Shown one piece after another: positions 17,121-26,692 of a DNA stretch of 64,000 bases. The stretch covers positions 1,612,001-1,676,000 of the forward strand of contig NZ_CP054570.1 in the NCBI RefSeq assembly GCF_013343115.1. Direction: 5' to 3'. How positions within the stretch are numbered: the stretch's first letter is position 1; each line of letters opens with the position of its first letter. The notes beneath the pieces are model-generated. The model made no database searches and was not told where the DNA came from. It saw only the letters and a list, made by a program, of their open reading frames with translations. Made by a program: the position numbers and the translations under genes. This stretch comes from Streptococcus sanguinis. GTDB taxonomy: Bacteria > Bacillota > Bacilli > Lactobacillales > Streptococcaceae.

Positions 17121-17693
17121 TTAGAGTAAGGTTGCTTTCCAAGTCTGGTCCTGCTCTTCCAAGAGTAGCACTCGGCCTTGGGGGACATCAATGTTCCAAA
17201 AAACAGCCTCTCCATCAACCAAATGCTGGTAAATCAAGCGAAGGACTCCCAAATGAGCCACTAGAGCCATTGACTCATCAGCACTATCTAGCAGGCGGTC
17301 CGTTGCTGCCCAAACTCTAGTCTGAAAGTCAGCAAAAACTTCTGCCTCAGGAGGCGTGACCTCAAAGGGGGCCTCCAGCCAAGCCTGCCAGACTTCTGGA
17401 AAAGCCGCTTCAATCTCATCAGCTGTCAAACCTTCCCATTGTCCAAAGCCCCGCTCATCAAAGTCGGCTATGAGCTGGACTTTCCTTTCTGGAAAAGCCA
17501 GCTGGGCTGTTTCCTGCGTCCGTTTGAGACAACTGGTGTAAATCACATCAACTGGGTGCTCCTGCATCAGAAAGTGCAGCTGCTTGGCATCCGCTTGGCC
17601 TTGCTCGTTGATAGAGACATCATAGCTGCCGTAGAAACAGCGCCTGCGGTTGTAGTCTGTCTGAGCGTGCCGCATCAGATACCATCGTTTCAT
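17121..17693 (-). CDS. cobC: Alpha-ribazole phosphatase (histidine phosphatase family)
   Basis: A 190-residue histidine phosphatase with the phospho-accepting RHAQTDYN motif (8-15), the second-shell Arg in CLKRTQETAQ, and the later Glu and His of this superfamily (GLTADEIE; VAHLGVLR). Position as the last gene of the cobalamin operon, overlapping cobS by 4 bases, supports CobC, which removes the 5'-phosphate from alpha-ribazole phosphate or adenosylcobalamin-5'-phosphate. By sequence alone it could be a phosphoglycerate-mutase-like phosphatase of another specificity. Confidence 0.85.
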   Translation of the reverse strand: MKRWYLMRHAQTDYNRRRCFYGSYDVSINEQGQADAKQLHFLMQEHPVDVIYTSCLKRTQETAQLAFPERKVQLIADFDERGFGQWEGLTADEIEAAFPEVWQAWLEAPFEVTPPEAEVFADFQTRVWAATDRLLDSADESMALVAHLGVLRLIYQHLVDGEAVFWNIDVPQGRVLLLEEQDQTWKATLL

Positions 17694-18418
17694 CCTAGTA
17701 CCACCAATCCTAATAGATAGAGGAGCTGGGCAATTTCGACATAGGCTCCTAAGGTATCGCCTGTGTGGCCGTCAATTTTCTTGTACACGAAACGGCGATA
17801 GCCGATTGCTCCCAGAAATACCAAGCCGTAAGCTAGAAGGCCTCTCCAGCTGAAAACCAGCAGAGACAGGAGCAAAGGCAAAAGCTGGGCAAGCAGGATA
17901 TGACTAGTCTTGCTGCCACTGAAGAAATTCCCCGAGCCGCCGCCTTCTCTGGCGTAGGCCATCCGGTAGAGCTGTAGGCTCAGACCAGCCTTGCCAATCA
18001 TGGTCAGACTAGCCATGATAAACCAGCGAGGCTCCGGCAGATAAGAGTAGAGAACCAGCATCAGAGCATAGTAGAGAATGAGTGCCAGAACGCCATTGCT
18101 GCCAATCCGACTGTCCTTCATAATCTCCAGCATCCGCTCCTTCTTACGAGAGGAGAAGAGCCCGTCTGCCGTATCCGCCAAGGCATCTAAGTGAAAACCA
18201 CCTGTCAGCAAAACATCGAAAGCAAGGGTCAGAACCCAAGCAACCATTCCAGGCAGAACTAGACTTATCAGGAAATAAAATCCACCTGAAATCAAACCCA
18301 GCAAGAGACCAAAGAGGGTCAGAAAAGGAAGTCCCCGTCGCAAGTAGGAGATATCCACTGCCTTTGGAATCACAATCCGGCTAAAAAATTGGGTATAGAT
18401 AATCAATGCCTTTATCAT
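17690..18418 (-). CDS. cobS: Adenosylcobinamide-GDP ribazoletransferase (cobalamin synthase)
   Basis: A 242-residue integral membrane enzyme that joins adenosylcobinamide-GDP to alpha-ribazole (or its phosphate), the final nucleotide-loop step. The diagnostic acidic motif is present as GGFHLDALADTADGLFSS (about 72-89), followed by KDSRIGSNGV. There are several hydrophobic segments, including one near residues 33-65 and others in the C-terminal half. It overlaps cobC and cobU by 4 bases each (ATGA-type junctions). Confidence 0.93.
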   Translation of the reverse strand: MIKALIIYTQFFSRIVIPKAVDISYLRRGLPFLTLFGLLLGLISGGFYFLISLVLPGMVAWVLTLAFDVLLTGGFHLDALADTADGLFSSRKKERMLEIMKDSRIGSNGVLALILYYALMLVLYSYLPEPRWFIMASLTMIGKAGLSLQLYRMAYAREGGGSGNFFSGSKTSHILLAQLLPLLLSLLVFSWRGLLAYGLVFLGAIGYRRFVYKKIDGHTGDTLGAYVEIAQLLYLLGLVVLG

Positions 18419-18999
18419 TTCAACTGCTGAGCGAGGCCGCAGATGACTAGATAAGCCTCACTCGCCTCCTTTGCAATCAGTTGGTTGACTTTGCCCTGCA
18501 CATCACGGAAGAAGCGCCCTAGTCTGGTCTCTGGGACAATGCCCAGCCCAACCTCGTCCGTTACAATCCAGCACTCAGCATCTGTCTGACGGATTGTAGA
18601 TAGGAGCTCTTGCCATTCTTCTTCCAAGAGCTGCAGCAGGAAAGACTGCTCCTGTCGACTGAGAAAGTGTTCCTCGGTCAGCTCCAGCTTGTCTGGAAAA
18701 TGCTGGTCAATTAAATCAAAGAGGCGATTGCTGGTCAGAAGGGTGGCACAATCCAGCAGGTAAACTGGATGCGACTGCTCTCGCAGCCAGTCCGCCAGCC
18801 CTGCATACTGCTCCTGAGTCGTCCAGGAAGCCGGCCGCCGTTCTTGGTGCAGCCGAATCCGCTCCTGCCATTCTGGATCTTCTCCTCGGGGAAGACCAGT
18901 CGCAATGTAACAGACTCGCTCTCGATCCGCCAACTTCTCCTCCGCAAAAGCCGACTTGCCACTTCTGGCACCGCCTGTCACTAACACAATCTTAGCCAT
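18415..18999 (-). CDS. cobU: Adenosylcobinamide kinase / adenosylcobinamide-phosphate guanylyltransferase
   Basis: A 194-residue bifunctional enzyme that phosphorylates adenosylcobinamide and then transfers GMP to it. Walker A is [13 protein letters not shown] (9-21). The ATGLP segment and [10 protein letters not shown] (49-58) contain the guanylylated His region, and [12 protein letters not shown] is the conserved C-terminal part. Length is normal (about 180). It overlaps hemL by 8 bases and cobS by 4. Confidence 0.93.
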   Translation of the reverse strand: MAKIVLVTGGARSGKSAFAEEKLADRERVCYIATGLPRGEDPEWQERIRLHQERRPASWTTQEQYAGLADWLREQSHPVYLLDCATLLTSNRLFDLIDQHFPDKLELTEEHFLSRQEQSFLLQLLEEEWQELLSTIRQTDAECWIVTDEVGLGIVPETRLGRFFRDVQGKVNQLIAKEASEAYLVICGLAQQLK

Positions 19000-20290
19000 T
19001 TGCTTCTTCTTTCATTACTTGAAATGCCTGCTCAAAGGCCGCCAAGGTCTGGTCTAGGTCCACTCTAGTATGGGCACTGGACATAAAGTTGGTTTCATAC
19101 TGAGATGGCGCCAGATAGATGCCCTCTTCCAGCAAGAGACCGTGCAGTCTTGCAAACTGAGCATGGTCAGCCGCCTTAGAATCCTCAAAATTGCGGACTG
19201 GCTTCTGGCTGAAGAAGAAACCAAACATAGTCCCTTTGGATACGACTTGCAAATCAATACTGTACTTGTCTGCTAGACTTCGTAAGCCATCACAGAGGTA
19301 GCTTGTTTTCTCTTCAATCTCAGCAAAGAGCTCCGGTGTCAGCTGTTTCAGCGTTTCGTAACCGGCCGTCATGGCGACTGGATTGCCCGACAAAGTGCCG
19401 GCCTGATAGATGCTGCCTAGAGGCGCTACCTGATCCATATAGATGGCCTTGCCGCCAAAGGCTGCGACTGGGAAGCCGCCACCGATAACCTTGCCCAAGC
19501 AGACCAGATCCGGCTCTGTCTGATAGAGGCCAACTGCCCCCTGATAATGAGCTCGGAAACCACTCATGACCTCGTCCACGATAAAGAGAGAGCCGTATTC
19601 CTGAGTGAGGGAGCGAATAGTACTGATAAAGTCCGCATCCGCTGGAATCAAGCCCATATTGCCAGCAACTGCTTCTAAAATGACACAGGCGATGTCATCT
19701 CCATGCTTTTCAAAGCAAGCCTTGAGAGCATCTGTATCATTGTAAGGCAAAGCCAGAGTTTCCCCAGCTACCTGAGCAATGACTCCGGCAGAATCAGCAA
19801 TCCCAAAGCTGGCCAAGCCTGAACCAGCCTGAACCAAAAAGGAATCGCTGTGGCCATGATAGCAGCCGATAAATTTGACAATTTTAGAGCGCTTGGTCAC
19901 TCCACGCGCTACCCGAATGGCGCTCATGGTCGCTTCCGTTCCCGAATTGACCATCCGCATTCTTTCCATGAAAGGCAGACGCTCCTGCACCAGCTGGCCA
20001 AGGGCAATCTCTCTGGGACTCGGAGCACCAAAGCTGGTCCCCTCCCAAATAGCTTCCTCAACTGCTGGTAACACATCCTTAGGAGCATGCCCCAAAATCA
20101 TAGGCCCCCAAGACAGGACGTAGTCAATATAGCGGTTGCCATCGACATCATGCAGATAGGCTCCGCTGGCTTTTTCGATAAAAAGCGGATGGCCGCCCAC
20201 AGCCTTAAAAGCCCTGACAGGACTATTAACCCCGCCTGGAAAGAGCTTTTGAGCCTCTGTGAAATATTGGTTGGAATGTTCTCTCTTCAA
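18992..20290 (-). CDS. hemL: Glutamate-1-semialdehyde 2,1-aminomutase
   Basis: A 432-residue PLP enzyme that turns glutamate-1-semialdehyde into 5-aminolevulinate. Family marks are [12 protein letters not shown] near the N-terminus, [12 protein letters not shown], the PLP-binding region [11 protein letters not shown], the Schiff-base Lys in [12 protein letters not shown], and [16 protein letters not shown]. The start is a TTG at 20290, preceded by AAGGAGGA at ideal spacing; no ATG is nearby, so TTG is probably real. It follows hemB by 43 bases, where a small hairpin (ACTGC/GCAGT) lies. In this operon it supplies tetrapyrrole for cobalamin. Confidence 0.93.
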   Translation of the reverse strand: MKREHSNQYFTEAQKLFPGGVNSPVRAFKAVGGHPLFIEKASGAYLHDVDGNRYIDYVLSWGPMILGHAPKDVLPAVEEAIWEGTSFGAPSPREIALGQLVQERLPFMERMRMVNSGTEATMSAIRVARGVTKRSKIVKFIGCYHGHSDSFLVQAGSGLASFGIADSAGVIAQVAGETLALPYNDTDALKACFEKHGDDIACVILEAVAGNMGLIPADADFISTIRSLTQEYGSLFIVDEVMSGFRAHYQGAVGLYQTEPDLVCLGKVIGGGFPVAAFGGKAIYMDQVAPLGSIYQAGTLSGNPVAMTAGYETLKQLTPELFAEIEEKTSYLCDGLRSLADKYSIDLQVVSKGTMFGFFFSQKPVRNFEDSKAADHAQFARLHGLLLEEGIYLAPSQYETNFMSSAHTRVDLDQTLAAFEQAFQVMKEEANG

Positions 20291-20333
20291 GTTCGTCCTC
20301 CTTATCTAGAAAACTGCTGATTTTCCGCAGTCT

Positions 20334-21305
20334 CTATCCTTCTTTCAGATAACCGGCCGCATCTTTGGCAAAATAAGTGATAATCAAGTCTGCACCAGCC
20401 CGCTTCATACTGGTCAAGGTTTCCATGACAATGGCTTTTTCATTGATCCAGCCCTGCTGAGCTGCTGCCTTGACCATGGCGTATTCTCCACTGACATTAT
20501 AGGTCACCAGAGGCAGCCGGGTTTCCTGGCGTAGCTCTCTGAGGATATCCAGAAAGGCCAGAGCCGGCTTAACCATAAGAAAGTCTGCTCCCTGCTCCTC
20601 ATCACTCTTAGCTTCTCTAAGAGCTTCCAAGCGATTGGCCGGATCCATCTGATAGGTCTTGCGGTCGCCAAAGGCCGGAGCACTCTCACCTGCATCTCGG
20701 AAAGGTCCATAAAAGCTAGAGGCAAACTTAATCGCATAGGACATGATGGGAATGTCTTCAAAGCCCGCCGCATCAAGCCCCTGACGGATAGCCACCACAA
20801 AACCGTCCATGGCATTGGAAGGCGCAATGACATCTGCTCCAGCCCTGGCTTGGCTGACAGCAACTTCTGTCAGTCTAGTCAGAGACAGATCATTGTCCAC
20901 TTCCTCCCCTCGCAAAATACCGCAATGGCCATGACTGGTAAACTCACAGAGACAGGTGTCTGCAATGACGACCGTCTCAGGAAAATGCTTCTTGATTAGA
21001 CGGATAGCTTCTTGGACAATGCCATTTTCAGCTGAAGCCTGACTGCCTATTTCGTCCTTTTCTGACGGAATGCCAAAGACGATAAAAGCCCGAATGCCCA
21101 AGTCTACACATTCCTGAACTTCTGGCAGCAAATCCTCGAGGGAGAACTGATAAACTCCCGGCATGGAGGCTACTTCTTGCTTTTCAGTCAAGCCTTCCTT
21201 GACAAACAAGGGTTGGATAAAATCATCCACAGACAGTTTGGTTTCTCGAACCAGCTGCCGCAGACCGCTACTTCTTCTTAGCCTGCGATGTCTATAAAAT
21301 TCCAT
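20334..21305 (-). CDS. hemB: Porphobilinogen synthase
   Basis: A 323-residue enzyme that condenses two 5-aminolevulinates to porphobilinogen. The metal-site cysteines are in [14 protein letters not shown]. The two active-site lysines sit in [14 protein letters not shown] and [13 protein letters not shown]. This Cys-rich loop indicates the zinc-dependent class. It overlaps hemD by 14 bases. Length is typical. Confidence 0.95.
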   Translation of the reverse strand: MEFYRHRRLRRSSGLRQLVRETKLSVDDFIQPLFVKEGLTEKQEVASMPGVYQFSLEDLLPEVQECVDLGIRAFIVFGIPSEKDEIGSQASAENGIVQEAIRLIKKHFPETVVIADTCLCEFTSHGHCGILRGEEVDNDLSLTRLTEVAVSQARAGADVIAPSNAMDGFVVAIRQGLDAAGFEDIPIMSYAIKFASSFYGPFRDAGESAPAFGDRKTYQMDPANRLEALREAKSDEEQGADFLMVKPALAFLDILRELRQETRLPLVTYNVSGEYAMVKAAAQQGWINEKAIVMETLTSMKRAGADLIITYFAKDAAGYLKEG

Positions 21306-22017
21306 GCTTCTTCTCTTCTTTCTTGATTATTTCCTTGACCATTTCCTCAACAGAAGGACTCTGGGGCTGGTAGTCTACCCCATAGCCAGACTCCTTAACC
21401 GCCTGAGCCGTTGTCTGGCCAATCACTGCGATCTGATGACTGGATGCTAGATGGGGCTTAATAGCACAAAAACTCTGCCAAGCCGATGGACTGGCAAAGG
21501 TCCAAATCACATTCTCCTGGGACAGATAGGTCTGGAGCTGGTCCTGACCAGCAGGATTTGAGGTCGTTTCGTACATAGGCCAAGCCCAGACATCATGACC
21601 TGCTTCTTTTAATGTCTCAGCCAGACTGGGATTGGACAAGCTGCTCTGGGGCAGCAAGATCTTCTGCGTTGGCAGAGCCAAATCCAGCCACTCCTGAATA
21701 AAGTCAAGACCATAGTGGCTGCTGGCCTGAAAATCACAGGCTCTGCCTAGTTTGTCCAGCGCCTGACTGGTCTGCGGCCCAATGGTCGCAATCTGGTAGT
21801 CAGCTTTCAGATAGGGACTGAAAGCCTCCACTGCGACAGCACTGGTAAAAAAGACCCAGTCAGCTTCTGACAGAATTGCTTGGACAGCTTCTGGCAAGGG
21901 CAGAGACTGACAGCGAATGAGAGGAACATGATGCGTCTCAAATCCAGCCTGTCTGATCTTTTCTAGCCAGGCAGAGTCCGGCGCCTGCTCCCTGGTAAAG
22001 ATTATTTTTTTAACCAT
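21292..22017 (-). CDS. hemD: Uroporphyrinogen-III synthase, stand-alone
   Basis: A 241-residue protein of the HemD family, which closes and inverts ring D of hydroxymethylbilane. Sequence conservation in this family is low. The supporting pieces are the N-terminal [23 protein letters not shown] (about 73-85), [11 protein letters not shown], and [12 protein letters not shown] in the second lobe. Its place between hemC and hemB, overlapping both by 14-16 bases, makes the call firm. A second HemD-like domain is fused to the methyltransferase at 30945, so the cluster encodes this activity twice. Confidence 0.88.
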   Translation of the reverse strand: MVKKIIFTREQAPDSAWLEKIRQAGFETHHVPLIRCQSLPLPEAVQAILSEADWVFFTSAVAVEAFSPYLKADYQIATIGPQTSQALDKLGRACDFQASSHYGLDFIQEWLDLALPTQKILLPQSSLSNPSLAETLKEAGHDVWAWPMYETTSNPAGQDQLQTYLSQENVIWTFASPSAWQSFCAIKPHLASSHQIAVIGQTTAQAVKESGYGVDYQPQSPSVEEMVKEIIKKEEKKHGIL

Positions 22018-22922
22018 GGCATTCCTACTGCTCCCTTATCGGCTAACTGGCGTACAGCCTGCTCAGCTAATTCCTGACCATCCTGCCCTTGAAGGCTGAC
22101 AAAGATGCATTGGCCGTCCTCCTTAGCCAGCATGGCCTCTAGCTGATAGCCCTGACCGTTTTTCTGGGCAAAAGCAGCGATAGGGAAGGTACAGTCTGCA
22201 TTCATCTGAGCCAAAACTGCTCGCTCAACTGCCACTTCAGCGGCTGTCTTCTCATCCTGAACAGCCGCTAATAGACTCCGCAGCTCCTCATCCTCTTCCC
22301 GGCATTCCACCGCCAAAGCGCCCTGAGAAATAGCCGGCAGACAAAGACTGGTCTCTAAAGTCTGAATGTGAAGTCGGCTTTGGTCCAGCCAGCCCAAGCG
22401 TTTAAGACCGGCCATAGCCAAGACAATCGCATCGTATTCACCCTCTTCCAGCTTCTTGATGCGTGTATCAATGTTGCCCCGAAGTGGCTTGAAAGTCAAA
22501 TCCGGCCTCTGAGCCTGCAGCTGAACCTGCCGGCGAATGCTGCTGGTTCCTATAAGAGCGCCCTCAGGAAGATTAGCCAGCGTCTGGCCAGCTTGACGGA
22601 AAATCAAGCAATCTCGAACATCTTCTCGCTGACTAATCGCACCGAGCGCACAGCCCTCAGCTAGCTTAGCCGGCATGTCCTTGAGACTGTGGACCGCCAT
22701 ATCAATCTCACCAGCTAAGAGGGCTCGTTCGATTTCCTTGACAAAGACTCCCTTGCCGCCAATTTCCTGGAGGCTGACATGGGTCAAGCGATCTCCTTTT
22801 GTGGTATAGGGAACGAGGACAAAATCCCGCTCTGGATGGATCGCCTTGAGCTGGTCCACTAACTGCTGGGTCTGGGTCATAGCCAGCTTACTCTTGCGGG
22901 TTCCTACCTTAATGACCTTCAT
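22002..22922 (-). CDS. hemC: Hydroxymethylbilane synthase (porphobilinogen deaminase)
   Basis: A 306-residue enzyme that polymerises four porphobilinogens. It begins MKVIKVGTRKSKLAM, the family's N-terminal strand. HSLKDMP carries a cofactor-contacting region, IGTSSIRRQ holds the substrate Arg pair, and the dipyrromethane-bearing Cys is in MNADCTFPIAAF. The start at 22922 has GGGGA at good spacing; 13 upstream in-frame codons lie within hemA. It overlaps hemA by 14 bases. Confidence 0.95.
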   Translation of the reverse strand: MKVIKVGTRKSKLAMTQTQQLVDQLKAIHPERDFVLVPYTTKGDRLTHVSLQEIGGKGVFVKEIERALLAGEIDMAVHSLKDMPAKLAEGCALGAISQREDVRDCLIFRQAGQTLANLPEGALIGTSSIRRQVQLQAQRPDLTFKPLRGNIDTRIKKLEEGEYDAIVLAMAGLKRLGWLDQSRLHIQTLETSLCLPAISQGALAVECREEDEELRSLLAAVQDEKTAAEVAVERAVLAQMNADCTFPIAAFAQKNGQGYQLEAMLAKEDGQCIFVSLQGQDGQELAEQAVRQLADKGAVGMPWLKK

Positions 22923-24162
22923 CTTTTCCCCTTTCTCTGTGCAAGCCAAATATCTTGGCAATCAAGGCAATGTCATAGTCTGAATGCTCTCCGACTGACA
23001 GCTCTTTGAGCTGCAAGATTGGCTCCTTCAAGACTTGGTTGATAATACTCTTCATGTGCTTGGAAATCTGCTTCTGCTCCCGCTCGGTCAAATCCGGAAA
23101 CTTACGATTAAGGCTTTCCATGGCCGAAGCTTGAGCTTCCAAAGCCTTATCCCTGATTTCCTGAATCAGAGGAATAATGCCCAGTTGCTGACGCCAGTCA
23201 GCAAACTTGACCAGCTCCTCATCAATCTCCAAAGCAATCCGACCGGCAATCTCCTGCCGCTCCGCTTTGTATTGCTCCAGTTGATTGGTTAGATTTTCGA
23301 TATTATAGAGCTTCAGAGACGAGCTCGGATGGCAGGAACGCGGCAGACAGAGGTCAAACACGATTGTATCCGCCTTAACCATAGAGGGAAAGATAATGTA
23401 TTCTTCCGTTTTAACTGCCGAAAAAACCACATCCGCATCCGCCAGCACCGCTTCCAATTCATCCCAGCCATGGGCAGATACCCTGTCCTCTGTCAGAAAT
23501 GCTTGGGCCTTGCTGACCGTCCGGTTGAGCAGCATGACGGATTCGAATGGCCGCTGCAGAGCATACTTGGTCACCAGCTGACCAATCTCTCCCATACCGA
23601 TCACAGCTACCTTTTTAGTACTGTAATCCAGCCCCAGTCGATCCAATTCTTGGATGGCGGTCAGGCCGATAGAAATAGGCCGGTCATTGATTCGATAAGT
23701 ATCATGCATGCGCTTGGCAAAGGTCAGCGCCTGCTTGAAAGCCTGATTGAGGACAATTCCAGTCGTACCAGCATCTTGCGCTGTCAGGAAAGCCTGCTTG
23801 AGCTGGCCCAAGACCTGACTTTCACCGACAATCTTGGATTCCAATCCGATAGAGACCCGCAGCAGATGCCGCAAGGCCTCATCCCCCTCACGAAAGACTA
23901 AATACTCTTCCAGCTCCTTGACAGGAATCTGAAACCAGTCAGCCAAAAAATGTTTAGAATAGTAGCGGCCAGTATGCAGCTGGTCCACCACCAGATAGAG
24001 CTCGGTCCGATTGCAGGTGGACAGGATGATATTTTCCAAGATACTTTTTTCTCTTTTCAGGAGCTTCAGAGCTTTAAGCCCCTCCTGATCTGAAAAATGC
24101 GCTCTTTCCAAAATTGTCAGCGGTGTTTCCCGATGGGTCAAACCCACATATAATAGGTGCAT
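22909..24162 (-). CDS. hemA: Glutamyl-tRNA reductase
   Basis: A 417-residue enzyme, first committed step of C5 tetrapyrrole synthesis, reducing glutamyl-tRNA to glutamate-1-semialdehyde with NADPH. The N-terminus reads LLYVGLTHRETPL, the catalytic Cys is C50 in STCNRTELY, the NADPH fold is VIGMGEIGQLV (about 187-197), and the C-terminal dimerisation helix follows. It is 15 bases downstream of the precorrin-2 dehydrogenase gene. No hemE, F, G or H gene is in the window, so its product probably feeds cobalamin rather than haem. Confidence 0.95.
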   Translation of the reverse strand: MHLLYVGLTHRETPLTILERAHFSDQEGLKALKLLKREKSILENIILSTCNRTELYLVVDQLHTGRYYSKHFLADWFQIPVKELEEYLVFREGDEALRHLLRVSIGLESKIVGESQVLGQLKQAFLTAQDAGTTGIVLNQAFKQALTFAKRMHDTYRINDRPISIGLTAIQELDRLGLDYSTKKVAVIGMGEIGQLVTKYALQRPFESVMLLNRTVSKAQAFLTEDRVSAHGWDELEAVLADADVVFSAVKTEEYIIFPSMVKADTIVFDLCLPRSCHPSSSLKLYNIENLTNQLEQYKAERQEIAGRIALEIDEELVKFADWRQQLGIIPLIQEIRDKALEAQASAMESLNRKFPDLTEREQKQISKHMKSIINQVLKEPILQLKELSVGEHSDYDIALIAKIFGLHRERGKDEGH

Positions 24163-24177
24163 GTTTCTTTCCTTCTT

Positions 24178-24609
24178 TTAAAGTTGGTCTAAAATTGCTT
24201 CTATCTTCTTGCGAATCTCCTTGGAACGGCTGGGCGAGAGGCCGTTGGTCGAGATCATGACAGATACGTCCTTCTTTCTCGCAATGGCTACATTGTAGAA
24301 GTCAGAAAAGGTCTTGTCGCCCGTATTGTTTACCAGCTGACTGGGTGCCGCATCCTCCATAATCTGACGGTTGACTTCCGCCTGATCTGTACAGGCAAAG
24401 ACTAGCTTTGCGCCTTCCAAATCGCCTGTCTGGTAGGGTCTAGCTAGCCATTGGATCTCCGCCTGAGGAATGTCAGCATGCAGAGTCGGACTGACCACTG
24501 TCACAGCAGCCTGCTCAGCCAGCAGGGTCTTAATCTTCCGCGCTGCGACCTTGCCGCCTCCCACTACCACGACTTTCTTCTCTCTGATATTAATCATGAC
24601 TGGATACAT
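24178..24609 (-). CDS. Precorrin-2 dehydrogenase (short, Met8p/SirC-like)
   Basis: A 143-residue protein with the Rossmann motif VVVVGGGKVAARK (13-25). The VNNTGDKTFSDFYNVA stretch contains the region of the catalytic Asp in Met8p and CysG, followed by VMISTNGLSPSRSKEIR. It oxidises precorrin-2 to sirohydrochlorin with NAD. It is shorter than Met8p or SirC (about 200), lacking most of the C-terminal helical domain, so it may not insert metal. Cobalt insertion would be done by the CbiK encoded at 30164. It sits between the adenosyltransferase and hemA genes. Confidence 0.88.
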   Translation of the reverse strand: MYPVMINIREKKVVVVGGGKVAARKIKTLLAEQAAVTVVSPTLHADIPQAEIQWLARPYQTGDLEGAKLVFACTDQAEVNRQIMEDAAPSQLVNNTGDKTFSDFYNVAIARKKDVSVMISTNGLSPSRSKEIRKKIEAILDQL

Positions 24610-24620
24610 GCTAGCTTCTC

Positions 24621-25196
24621 CTATTTCTTTTCCCGAAAGATTTTTGCGCTGCGTTTGTAGATTGTATCTGGCTCCTCTAAACGGTCATTGACCAATCGAG
24701 CCAGCACAAAAAAGTAATCTGACAGGCGGTTGATGTAGATCAAGCCTATCTCATTGACCGCTTCATCTGCCTCTATAACAGCCACCATCCGGCGCTCCAA
24801 GCGTCTGGTCATGGTGCGGGCCACATGCAGAAGACTCGCAATCCGATGGCCGCCCGGAATGATAAAGCGGTCGATTTTCGGAGGAATATGCATATACTCA
24901 TCCATCCGCTCCTCCAGCCAGCTGACATTGGCTGGCTCTTGCTTGTAGGGGCGTAATTCCCTCGGTGTCGCCAAGTCGCTGCCACAGTCAAAGAGATGCT
25001 GCTGGATTTCCTCGCATTCCAGACGCAGGTCATCCAAGATGGGATAGTCACGCATCTCAGATACGACATAGCCTAGATGAGAGCATAGCTCATCCATCGT
25101 TCCATAAGCTTCGACCCGAATATGGGTCTTGGATACTCGGTCCCCACCGTAGAGCCGAGTAAAGCCCTTGTCACCGTATTTCGTATAAATTCTCAT
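24621..25196 (-). CDS. PduO-type corrinoid adenosyltransferase
   Basis: A 191-residue enzyme that attaches the 5'-deoxyadenosyl group of ATP to cob(I)alamin or earlier corrinoids. The N-terminus YTKYGDKGFTRLYGGDRVSK is the ATP-binding signature of this family. The C-terminal part, with RRLERRMVAVIE and INRLSDYFFVLARLVN, contains the conserved Arg and Asp-Phe of the active site. It overlaps cbiP by 4 bases. Its product is the substrate form for CbiP and later enzymes. Names in use include cobO, pduO and yvqK; family assignment is certain, symbol is not. Confidence 0.93.
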   Translation of the reverse strand: MRIYTKYGDKGFTRLYGGDRVSKTHIRVEAYGTMDELCSHLGYVVSEMRDYPILDDLRLECEEIQQHLFDCGSDLATPRELRPYKQEPANVSWLEERMDEYMHIPPKIDRFIIPGGHRIASLLHVARTMTRRLERRMVAVIEADEAVNEIGLIYINRLSDYFFVLARLVNDRLEEPDTIYKRSAKIFREKK

Positions 25197-26692
25197 TTTT
25201 CTTCTCTGTTGATGATTTGATAAATCTGCTCCATATCCAAAGACTGGCGCAGGACGTCTGCCAACTTATCATACTCTCTATCTTTAAAGTCTTTGATACT
25301 GACAAGCTGGTCCTCTAGCGGCTCTAAGCCCTTAGCCAGCCGAAGTTCATTCAGGTACTGACGAGTCCATTCTAGATTGTCAAAGACTCCATGAAGGTAG
25401 GTCCCTTGCACCTGCCCGCCATAAGCCACAGCTCCATCTGGACGCTCGGTTGCCTCACCATTTTGCTCCTTGATGATGGAAAATGGATCCAGACTATCCG
25501 CAAGCTGGGTTTCTCCCATGTGAATCTCGTAGCCCTCTAGCTCTTGCCCCTCATGCAGGGCTCTGACCTGTGTCGTCCGTTTGACCGGCTGAAGCACCGT
25601 CTCTGTCTCTAAAATACCCAGCCCGCTAATCTCCTCTAAGTCAGACTCAAGGTGCAGCGGGTCGCTAATCTTCTGCCCCAGCAGCTGATAGCCGCCGCAG
25701 ATTCCAAAGATTCGCACGCCCTGCTCCAGACACTCGAGAATCTCGGCTTCAAGACCAGACTCTCTCAGATAGTTCATGTCTTCGATGGTGTTTTTACTGC
25801 CCGGCAGAATCAAGAGATCTGGCCGACCGATTGCATCCCCAGGCTGGACATAGCGGACAGAAACATCTGGTTGGATTTCTAGACTATGAAAATCCGTAAA
25901 GTTGGACAGACGCTTGAGGCTGACAACTGCGATATCCAGACTCTTTCTGCTATCAAAGCGCCGGCTCTTCTGCACCAATGCCACACTGTCTTCGCTGTCA
26001 ATATCCAGCTGGGCATAAGGCACGACTCCGATAACCGGCACCTGGGTCAGCTCCTCAATCATATCAATGCCGGATTGCAGCAGGGCCACATCGCCACGGA
26101 ATTTATTGATAATAACACCCTTGATCCGCTTGCGGTCCTCAGGCGGCATGAGCTCAATCGTTCCGTAGATAGAGGCAAAGACGCCTCCCTTATCAATATC
26201 CGCCACTAAAATCACTGGCGCATCAACCAGCTTGGCCATGCCCATATTGACAATGTCTCGGTCATTGAGATTGATTTCAGCTGGACTGCCAGCGCCCTCA
26301 ATGACGATGATATCATTCTCAGCACCTAGCTCATCATAGACTTCCTTAATCTTAGGCAGGAGCTGCTGCTTGTATTCATGGTATTCGACAGCATCCATAT
26401 CCCGCAGTACACGGCCTAAAAAAACAACCTGAGACTTGCGGTCAGAGGTGGGTTTGAGCAGGACTGGATTCATGCGGACATCCGGCTCTTTGCCAGCTGC
26501 CTCAGCCTGAACGACCTGAGCCCGGCCCATTTCATCCCCTTTTTTGGTGATAAAGGAATTAAGCGCCATATTTTGCGACTTAAAAGGCACCACTTCTAGG
26601 CCATCCTGCTTGAAAATCCGGCAGAGACCCGCCGCTATAATGCTCTTCCCAGCATCAGAGGCAGTTCCCTGTACCATCAATGATTTGACCAT
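25193..26692 (-). CDS. cbiP: Cobyric acid synthase
   Basis: A 499-residue glutamine-dependent amidotransferase that amidates the b, d, e and g carboxylates of adenosylcobyrinic acid a,c-diamide. The N-terminal nucleotide-binding part shows MVQGTASDAGKS (6-17) and VIEGAGSPAEINL. The C-terminal class I glutaminase has LILPGSKNT, the Cys nucleophile in FGICGGYQLLG, and the His in TYLHGVFDN. Length matches CbiP. It overlaps cbiO by 16 bases. Confidence 0.95.
   Translation of the reverse strand: MVKSLMVQGTASDAGKSIIAAGLCRIFKQDGLEVVPFKSQNMALNSFITKKGDEMGRAQVVQAEAAGKEPDVRMNPVLLKPTSDRKSQVVFLGRVLRDMDAVEYHEYKQQLLPKIKEVYDELGAENDIIVIEGAGSPAEINLNDRDIVNMGMAKLVDAPVILVADIDKGGVFASIYGTIELMPPEDRKRIKGVIINKFRGDVALLQSGIDMIEELTQVPVIGVVPYAQLDIDSEDSVALVQKSRRFDSRKSLDIAVVSLKRLSNFTDFHSLEIQPDVSVRYVQPGDAIGRPDLLILPGSKNTIEDMNYLRESGLEAEILECLEQGVRIFGICGGYQLLGQKISDPLHLESDLEEISGLGILETETVLQPVKRTTQVRALHEGQELEGYEIHMGETQLADSLDPFSIIKEQNGEATERPDGAVAYGGQVQGTYLHGVFDNLEWTRQYLNELRLAKGLEPLEDQLVSIKDFKDREYDKLADVLRQSLDMEQIYQIINREEK

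Noticed and set aside
20291..20333. Terminator between hemB and hemL
   Set aside because: The ACTGC/GCAGT hairpin is only five pairs with a short TTTTC tail, and the next gene has a strong ribosome site; probably no more than partial attenuation.
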